25,830 nucleotides of DNA, taken from 0-14-3-00-41-53 sp041500225 (GTDB lineage Bacteria > Nitrospirota > Thermodesulfovibrionia > Thermodesulfovibrionales > SM23-35). The first letter of the stretch is position 1; every line of letters begins with the position of its first letter. The position numbers were made by a program, and so were the translations under genes. A model generated the notes under the pieces. That model saw only the letters and a program-made list of their open reading frames with translations, was not told the origin of the DNA and ran no database searches. The stretch lies in NCBI GenBank assembly GCA_041500225.1, contig JBGQLV010000036.1, positions 1-25,830 of the forward strand. Reading direction: 5' to 3'. Of this stretch, positions 21,757 to 25,830 are shown piece after piece.

Positions 21757-22787
21757 TCAGACGATATCCAGCTGACCCTATCAAAAATCAAGGTGGCACA
21801 GTCTTCTGGTAAAATCTTTATTAAATCAATATAGCCATCAATAGAATATGTTCCCTTGATCTCAGTACTGTCGAAGCGCATGAACATAATCTTATCGTCC
21901 TGTTTCTTTTTTATTAGGTCTCTAATAGCTCTCCATTCTAATCCACACCATTCTTTTGTTTCATAATCTTCACAAAGAAATATAACCACTAAGTCAGAGT
22001 TATCATGGTAAATCTTTTGCAATAGCAAGTCTAAATTAGGCCGTGCGAGTTCAGCTTGATAATATAAATCGTAAAATAAATAATCCTTCCCGATTAAGTT
22101 GGATAGAAATTCAGCTACCCGCTCAACATAGTTGCGCTTTTCTCCGGGGAAGGATAAAGCAACTTTAAACTTTCTTGTTTCTATTGCACTCAATGTTTTC
22201 TTCCCCCTTGAAATATCTGATGAATCCACTAAATGATCTATAGCGGTAAGTGAAGCAGCAAAGGGATCTACATCCAACTTGGTTAATTTAAATCGTCTTG
22301 GATGACTAACGGAAAGATGAAAAAGAACGAAGTTTATCCAAAGTGCCAGCGTATCATTGTTGCTTACGAAAACAGGTTTTCCTGGTGCATTGTTATCAAC
22401 TATATCGTCACGCATTTTCAGTTTTATATCGTTAGCCTCTTTGTCAGAAAAAAGACTACCTGCTCTGTATGCCATACGTTTAAATAAGTCAACCTGTTCG
22501 CCTTCAATAACAGCAAAGGCAGAAAATTTCGAGCCTCTCAGTCCAAACGCAGTCTGCCCAGACTTTATATCATCGTAAAGTTGTTGCAATGAGTTGTCCG
22601 TTTTCACTTGTCCATAATATTGCCAAAGCATTGTTACATGATTTGGCTGTCTAAACTTCAGTGAATCGAAGACTTCAGAATCACTTATAAAAAAAATCGA
22701 TAATGACAAATTATGGTACTTACTTGCTTCTTTCTCAAAATCTTCTTGGAGGCGTCTTAATTCTTTTTTCTTTTTCCGAATCGCCAT
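21741..22787 (-). CDS. TIR-domain protein with unknown N-terminal domain, putative NAD-degrading defence effector
   Basis: A 348-residue soluble protein. Residues 207-305 form a bacterial TIR domain: FKVALSFPGEKRNYVERVAEFL, then FYDLYYQAELARPNLDLLLQKIY, DLVVIFLCEDYETKEWCGLEW, with the Glu284 of the WCxxE motif in the catalytic position of NAD-cleaving TIR domains. The N-terminal ~205 residues begin with a basic helix (RKKKKELRRLQEDFEKEASKYH) and are not recognised. Many bacterial TIR proteins abort phage infection by depleting NAD+ or making signals from it; that role is inferred here. It starts 7 bases after the R' box of the attC at 22794-22886 and its stop touches another attC-like site, so it appears to be a gene cassette. 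No ribosome site is clear. Confidence 0.88.
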   Translation of the reverse strand: MAIRKKKKELRRLQEDFEKEASKYHNLSLSIFFISDSEVFDSLKFRQPNHVTMLWQYYGQVKTDNSLQQLYDDIKSGQTAFGLRGSKFSAFAVIEGEQVDLFKRMAYRAGSLFSDKEANDIKLKMRDDIVDNNAPGKPVFVSNNDTLALWINFVLFHLSVSHPRRFKLTKLDVDPFAASLTAIDHLVDSSDISRGKKTLSAIETRKFKVALSFPGEKRNYVERVAEFLSNLIGKDYLFYDLYYQAELARPNLDLLLQKIYHDNSDLVVIFLCEDYETKEWCGLEWRAIRDLIKKKQDDKIMFMRFDSTEIKGTYSIDGYIDLIKILPEDCATLIFDRVSWISSELNSA

Positions 22788-22793
22788 ATATCT

Positions 22794-22886
22794 TTATAAC
22801 GACAAGGCTGACGCGCCTGGGCAACCAGCCTAACCCGAAAAAGTAATAGGCTTATTCCCGGTCGGGTGTCGAGCCGTTTGTTAGAG
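22794..22886 (-). repeat. Integron attC site between membrane-protein gene and TIR gene
   Basis: Minus strand: R'' CTCTAAC (22880-22886), spacer AAAC, L'' GGCTCGAC (22868-22875), internal hairpin AGCCTA / TAGGCT, L' GTCAGCC (22806-22812), spacer TTGTC, R' GTTATAA (22794-22800). L'' and L' pair over 7 bases with one extra C in L''. The 4- and 5-base spacers are the same as in the attC at 20446-20536. R'' lies inside the 3' end of the upstream gene. Confidence 0.84.
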
Positions 22887-23319
22887 TCGAGTTATATTCA
22901 CCTTTTTCTCTGAGTTTTTCAACAAATGCTTTTATGGGTGTCTTTTCAGTATCCTTTACGTTGATATATAGTTTATCCTGATTACTTTCTATTGATAGCC
23001 GAGTTGTAAAATCTGAGTACTCGACTTTCTTAATATCTCTGATTCTGAATTTCTTGCATATTGTCTTGTCGGTAAGTATGTAAGCATAATTGAATAAAAC
23101 ATTTTCTTCTGTCATTTCTATGCTCACGAGTGTGCCCTGAAACTGATTTATTAAGAGGGCGATGATGAACGGAATAATTACTATTCCTAAGAACGTTGCC
23201 CCCGTCACCCATTCTTTGTAAATTATGCTAAGGCCAGTAACAGATAGCGTAATACTTATTATTAACGTTAGAAAAAGCTTTCTTCTCGTTTTAATATCGA
23301 GCAGTTCTATTCTATACAT
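22852..23319 (-). CDS. Small two-helix membrane protein, PH-like C-terminal domain
   Basis: A 155-residue protein. Two hydrophobic segments, about residues 14-33 (LFLTLIISITLSVTGLSII) and 38-58 (VTGATFLGIVIIPFIIALLI), form a membrane hairpin. The remaining ~90 residues (VSIEMTEENVLFNYAYILTDKTICKKFRIRDIKKVEY, interrupted here only for reference) look like the beta-rich bacterial PH-like domains that follow such hairpins. No named family is certain. The last ~10 residues are encoded in the attC site 22794-22886, and the start lies 10 bases after the R' box of attC 23330-23464, so the gene fills one cassette. Function unknown. Confidence 0.7.
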   Translation of the reverse strand: MYRIELLDIKTRRKLFLTLIISITLSVTGLSIIYKEWVTGATFLGIVIIPFIIALLINQFQGTLVSIEMTEENVLFNYAYILTDKTICKKFRIRDIKKVEYSDFTTRLSIESNQDKLYINVKDTEKTPIKAFVEKLREKGEYNSTLTNGSTPDRE

Positions 23320-23329
23320 ATCAACTTAT

Positions 23330-23464
23330 CTCTAACGATAAGCTCACTGACGAGTGCCACAGCATTACGTCAGTTTGCCTAAAAACTGTTTTGCACTATT
23401 CAAACCAATCACATGTCGAAAAAGCGTCCTGTGGCACTCGTTCAAGTGCAGCGACTAGTTGTGC
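23330..23464 (-). repeat. Integron attC site after the truncated nucleotide-binding-like gene
   Basis: Minus strand: R'' GCACAAC (23458-23464), spacer TAGTC, L'' GCTGCACT (23445-23452), a 13-base perfect stem (23429-23441 / 23350-23362), a long loop, L' AGTGAGC (23342-23348), spacer TTATC, R' GTTAGAG (23330-23336). L'' and L' pair over 7 bases with one extra G on the L'' side. R'' starts two bases after the stop of the upstream gene. At 135 bases it is long, of the size of the Vibrio-type sites. Confidence 0.8.
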
Positions 23465-23466
23465 AA

Positions 23467-23703
23467 TCAATCTTCTTGCTCCATTCTAAATGGATGCGGA
23501 ATAGATTTCTCAGGTTCCTTTATTGTGTTCTTTAAGTAATCTGTTACGCTCTTGCGCAGCTTAGATGCCCAATCTGGTTCACGTACTTCGTAAATGATCA
23601 CCCGAAGATGGCGCAGGTCAAATGGAACATCATCAACTTTAGCTGCTGTAAAAACAACAGGCTTTTTTGCTACAGAACAAAACATGGGGGTCAAGTCTTT
23701 CAT
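23467..23703 (-). pseudogene. C-terminal fragment of a TIR-like/nucleotide-binding protein, cut by the transposase element
   Basis: The frame from the ATG at 23703 encodes 78 residues, but its first residues (MKDLTP) come from the terminal repeat of the adjacent mobile element. The real sequence begins near SVAKKPVVFTAAKVDDVPFDLRHLRVIIYE, which resembles the last strands of Rossmann/TIR-like predicted nucleotide-binding proteins, where a polar DVPFDLRHLR stretch is typical. The N-terminal half is absent on the far side of the element, so the gene was truncated by insertion plus deletion. It ends just before an attC, as a cassette gene should. Expression as a short protein by coupling to the transposase (ATGA overlap at 23700-23703) is possible. 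Confidence 0.6.
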
Positions 23704-24624
23704 TTTGATGTCTTCTTATTATCTTCATTTACCAGCCTGCTTATTGTTGAATAATGAAGTCCAAGATAATCGGCAACTTCCTTTTGGCTGTATCCATGCC
23801 TCTCTGCTGCTTCTCTTATTTTCTCATCTCTTTTAGATTTCTTTTTAACCACTTCTTTTGAAAATATCTCTTTAAGTCCCGGTCTGTTTATATATCTTTG
23901 GCTTTTTGGTATCTCCCTTATGTCCCTCTGACCTTTTATATAGTCCATCAACGTTTCAACGAATTCGTCCTCGCCTAATATGCTCCCCCCCTTCACTTTC
24001 TTCCAGATTGCCACTTCCCCTGTCCCAGCCTCTACAAATTCTCTGTATTTCTTCTCCGCCGTCCCCTTCCTTGTGCTGAATTGTCCCAATACCCAGTCTA
24101 TCGTCAGACATGGATGCGGGTTCTCCATCCCTGATGTTCCTCTGTAACTGCTCCATCGCCATTCTTCCGGTCTCTCTACTGCTTTTGCCCTTACAGGGTT
24201 TAATACCACATATCTGCAGACTTCCAGTAAATGGCTTCCCTTTTCTATCAGTATCGCCTTGTATCTTCCCTGAAATATGTGTCCTACTCTATGATGTCTC
24301 CTGTTGTATATCTGGGTATAGACTCCGTTTAACTGTCTCGCGCCTTTTGATAGATTCCCGTCAGGGGTTTCTATTATAAGATGGTAGTGGTTGTTCATTA
24401 GACAATATGCATGGCATATCCAGTTGTATCTTTTGTTTACATTGAGAAGTGTATCAAGGAATATCCTGCGGTCTTCGTCATCCCTGTATATAGCCTTTCT
24501 TGCATTGCCCCTAGAGGTTATATGATACAGGGCCCCATTATATTGTATCCGTAGTGGTCTTGCCATGCAGCTAATTTATCATATCCGCTCTTCTTATTAA
24601 TTCAAGATTAAAGACTTGACCCCC
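23686..24624 (-). mobile_element. REP-associated tyrosine transposase element with 15-base inverted ends
   Basis: GGGGGTCAAGTCTTT (23686-23700) and AAAGACTTGACCCCC (24610-24624) are perfect reverse complements that bracket a single Y1-type transposase gene. The left end begins at the transposase stop codon. No target duplication is seen, as expected for HUH single-strand transposition. The element interrupts a cassette gene, so it arrived after the cassette was formed. Confidence 0.7.
23700..24566 (-). CDS. REP-associated tyrosine transposase (Y1_Tnp, HUH) with C-terminal DnaA-like helix-turn-helix
   Basis: A 288-residue single-strand DNA transposase. It opens with MARPLRIQYNGALYHITSRGN and carries the HUH motif H60-Y-H62 (LMNNHYHLIIETP). 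A likely nucleophile Tyr is Y83 or Y87 in GVYTQIYNRRHHRVGHIFQGRYKA, and CRYVVLNPVRAKAVERPEEWRWSSYRG follows. Residues ~240-285 (REAAERHGYSQKEVADYLGLHYSTISRLV) form a helix-turn-helix like DnaA domain IV, seen in a subgroup of these proteins. Such enzymes move or maintain palindromic REP repeats. The ATG at 24566 has no clear ribosome site. Stop overlaps the next frame by ATGA. Intact and probably active. Confidence 0.94.
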   Translation of the reverse strand: MARPLRIQYNGALYHITSRGNARKAIYRDDEDRRIFLDTLLNVNKRYNWICHAYCLMNNHYHLIIETPDGNLSKGARQLNGVYTQIYNRRHHRVGHIFQGRYKAILIEKGSHLLEVCRYVVLNPVRAKAVERPEEWRWSSYRGTSGMENPHPCLTIDWVLGQFSTRKGTAEKKYREFVEAGTGEVAIWKKVKGGSILGEDEFVETLMDYIKGQRDIREIPKSQRYINRPGLKEIFSKEVVKKKSKRDEKIREAAERHGYSQKEVADYLGLHYSTISRLVNEDNKKTSK

Positions 24625-24659
24625 GAAATATTCCGGTATAGTGACTTTGTTCGACAGAA

Positions 24660-25298
24660 TTAATGCTTAATGACTCGAACCATTACATTATCATGAGCTT
24701 CAAAAGACTTGGCAAATCGTTCACTGTCACGTATCTGTCCAACATCATAAACAACAAAAAGCAAATTCCCAAATTTTGTCTGATAAGCCAGAATATCATC
24801 ATTGATTTCGGCAATAATTTCCTTTTCACGACCTTCTCTTGCACAAAGTTTAACATCAATTGCCAGATCAAGCTGTTTTATTGTGAAATCTGGCCTGTAG
24901 GTTTTAGAAGAATATTCAATTGATTCAGTTTCTCTGGAATATGGTATTTCAGCACCAATAAATAGATTTTCTATCGAGTCTTGGATTTCTAATTCTTTCT
25001 TAGGGATTTCACGAATCAACTTTCTGAGTTTGTGTTCGGTCAGATTGATTACTTTCAACAAGGTACTTGATTCAGGCGCAGTGTCTTTTCCTTCATACAC
25101 TTCATCGACTTCTTTTCTGGATAGTTCATCCCAGGCTGCCAGGAGTAGCCCTTTTGCAGATTCAAGCTGCTGTATAAATGCCTCTTGATCTCTACGTTCT
25201 ATTTCACTTTGAATATCGATAGCCCGAGTGATAAAGCGCCCTGTAGCACGCCAGTATGAACTTATGGGGTCAGACTTGTTTATTGCAATTTGACTCAT
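24660..25298 (-). CDS. PD-(D/E)XK nuclease-like protein (DpnII/MboI-type REase domain)
   Basis: A 212-residue soluble protein. The first ~110 residues are helical. The C-terminal half has the nuclease core: EIPYSRETESIEYSSKTYRPDF with D137, then LDLAIDVKLC with D148 and K150 (the D-x-K pair), then EINDDILAYQTKFGNLLFVVYDVGQI. This arrangement matches the DpnII-MboI type REase domain, in which a helix DDxxAYxxK follows the catalytic strand. No methyltransferase is nearby, so it is probably not a classical restriction enzyme; a defence nuclease is plausible. Its ATG overlaps the upstream transposase stop by ATGA (25295-25298), so it is translationally coupled to it. Stop at 24660, 36 bases from the mobile element end. 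Confidence 0.8.
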   Translation of the reverse strand: MSQIAINKSDPISSYWRATGRFITRAIDIQSEIERRDQEAFIQQLESAKGLLLAAWDELSRKEVDEVYEGKDTAPESSTLLKVINLTEHKLRKLIREIPKKELEIQDSIENLFIGAEIPYSRETESIEYSSKTYRPDFTIKQLDLAIDVKLCAREGREKEIIAEINDDILAYQTKFGNLLFVVYDVGQIRDSERFAKSFEAHDNVMVRVIKH

Positions 25299-25830
25299 TT
25301 TTTACCACTTAACATGTCTATCGTACGTTCCATCTCTGATTTTAGGTTTTCACTATCCTTCAAGTATCTTGTAATAACTGAAGGATCCTTCCGAAGATAT
25401 GCCCCTATTTCTTTACCTCTGTAACCATATTCCTTCGCTACAAGACTTGCCAGTTTCCTTGCCTCTAAAATATGCCTGCCCTTGTTCTTCTCTTTTATCT
25501 GCTTGAGGGTAATTCCCTTCATCTTCCCTATCGTTTCCGTTATTTCTGCAAGACTGAACTCATGCCGCTTTTTTCTGTTTCCAAATTTCTCCTCTATCCT
25601 CTCCATCACTGTATCTACAAACTTCTCTCCCCCCAGTATCCTCTGGCTGACTGTTCTGTATAGGTCTTCTTTTTTCACCTCTACGCCATCGCCAATGTAT
25701 GCCCTGTACATTTTTCTCGCCCGTGATTTGTCTTCTGAAAACATCCGTAACAAGCGGTCGGTGTCAACAATTTCGCTCTTTTGTTTACCACAGTAAATCA
25801 GATGGCTGCTCCATCGGTAGTCTTCAGCCG
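25295..25830 (-). CDS. Second REP-associated tyrosine transposase, N-terminus outside window
   Basis: The frame stays open from the stop at 25295 to the window end, giving 177 residues. The first visible residues, AEDYRWSSHLIYCGKQ, correspond to the PEEWRWSSYRG stretch after the HUH/Tyr part of these transposases; the HUH motif itself lies beyond the window. The C-terminal ~80 residues (KGITLKQIKEKNKGRHILEARK, EYGYRGKEIGAYLRKDPSVITRYLK) form a DnaA domain IV-like helix-turn-helix. It is divergent from the transposase at 23700-24566, so it belongs to another subgroup. A TTG or ATG start near 25753 would be internal. It overlaps the nuclease gene by 4 bases. Confidence 0.85.
   Translation of the reverse strand, partial: AEDYRWSSHLIYCGKQKSEIVDTDRLLRMFSEDKSRARKMYRAYIGDGVEVKKEDLYRTVSQRILGGEKFVDTVMERIEEKFGNRKKRHEFSLAEITETIGKMKGITLKQIKEKNKGRHILEARKLASLVAKEYGYRGKEIGAYLRKDPSVITRYLKDSENLKSEMERTIDMLSGKK

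Noticed and set aside
1..25830. CRISPR array, tRNA or rRNA genes
   Set aside because: No regularly spaced direct repeats and no recognisable tRNA cloverleaf or rRNA signature were seen by reading; a covariance search was not possible.

Overview
The window reads as the chromosome of a Gram-negative-type bacterium (lipoprotein with lipobox, periplasmic M23 peptidase), moderately AT-rich. The PAS/GAF and HD-GYP signalling proteins, an AlsS-like enzyme, a short GT35 phosphorylase, IS110 and REP-type (Y1) transposases and many small intergenic inverted repeats suggest Nitrospirota (Thermodesulfovibrionia-like) or a related anaerobic lineage. That assignment is inference only; no rRNA or tRNA gene was seen.

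Bases 1-4732 (plus strand) carry signalling genes: the 3' part of a PAS histidine kinase, a degraded stretch with a small HExxH lipoprotein bounded by two 43-base direct repeats, a membrane GAF-PAS protein without kinase domain, and a PAS-PAS-HD-GYP cyclic-di-GMP phosphodiesterase. Bases 4755-13253 (mostly minus strand) are housekeeping and metal genes: mtnA; an Nramp-type transporter overlapping a separate PRC-MgtE_N-CBS regulatory protein; DUF2934, CZB and CBS-pair proteins; then argD, argF and an M23 peptidase. Bases 13665-17753 (plus strand) hold a YrfG-like nucleotidase overlapping an AlsS-like acetolactate synthase, and an alpha-glucan phosphorylase. A long hairpin separates this from murA and obgE on the minus strand.

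Bases 20141-25830 are accessory DNA. The main discovery is a run of integron-type attC sites, all in minus-strand polarity, at 20446-20536, 22794-22886 and 23330-23464, with a weaker compact one at 21714-21756. Each of the first three shows AAC/GTT core boxes, 4-5 base unpaired spacers and an L''/L' stem in which L'' carries one extra base. The genes between them look like cassettes: a BrnT toxin with its antitoxin, a TIR-domain protein, a two-helix membrane protein and a truncated nucleotide-binding-like protein. No integrase gene lies in the window, so this resembles a cluster of attC sites lacking integrase (CALIN). It has been invaded by an IS110-family element (only the 3' end of its transposase remains) and by a REP-associated tyrosine transposase bounded by 15-base inverted repeats. 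Beyond it, a second such transposase, cut by the window end, overlaps a DpnII/MboI-like PD-(D/E)XK nuclease gene.

Structured repeats are scattered through intergenic regions: two relatives with the same core but different self-complementary arms, a 163-base inverted-repeat element before argF, and a 21-base inverted repeat before mtnA. No CRISPR array was seen.
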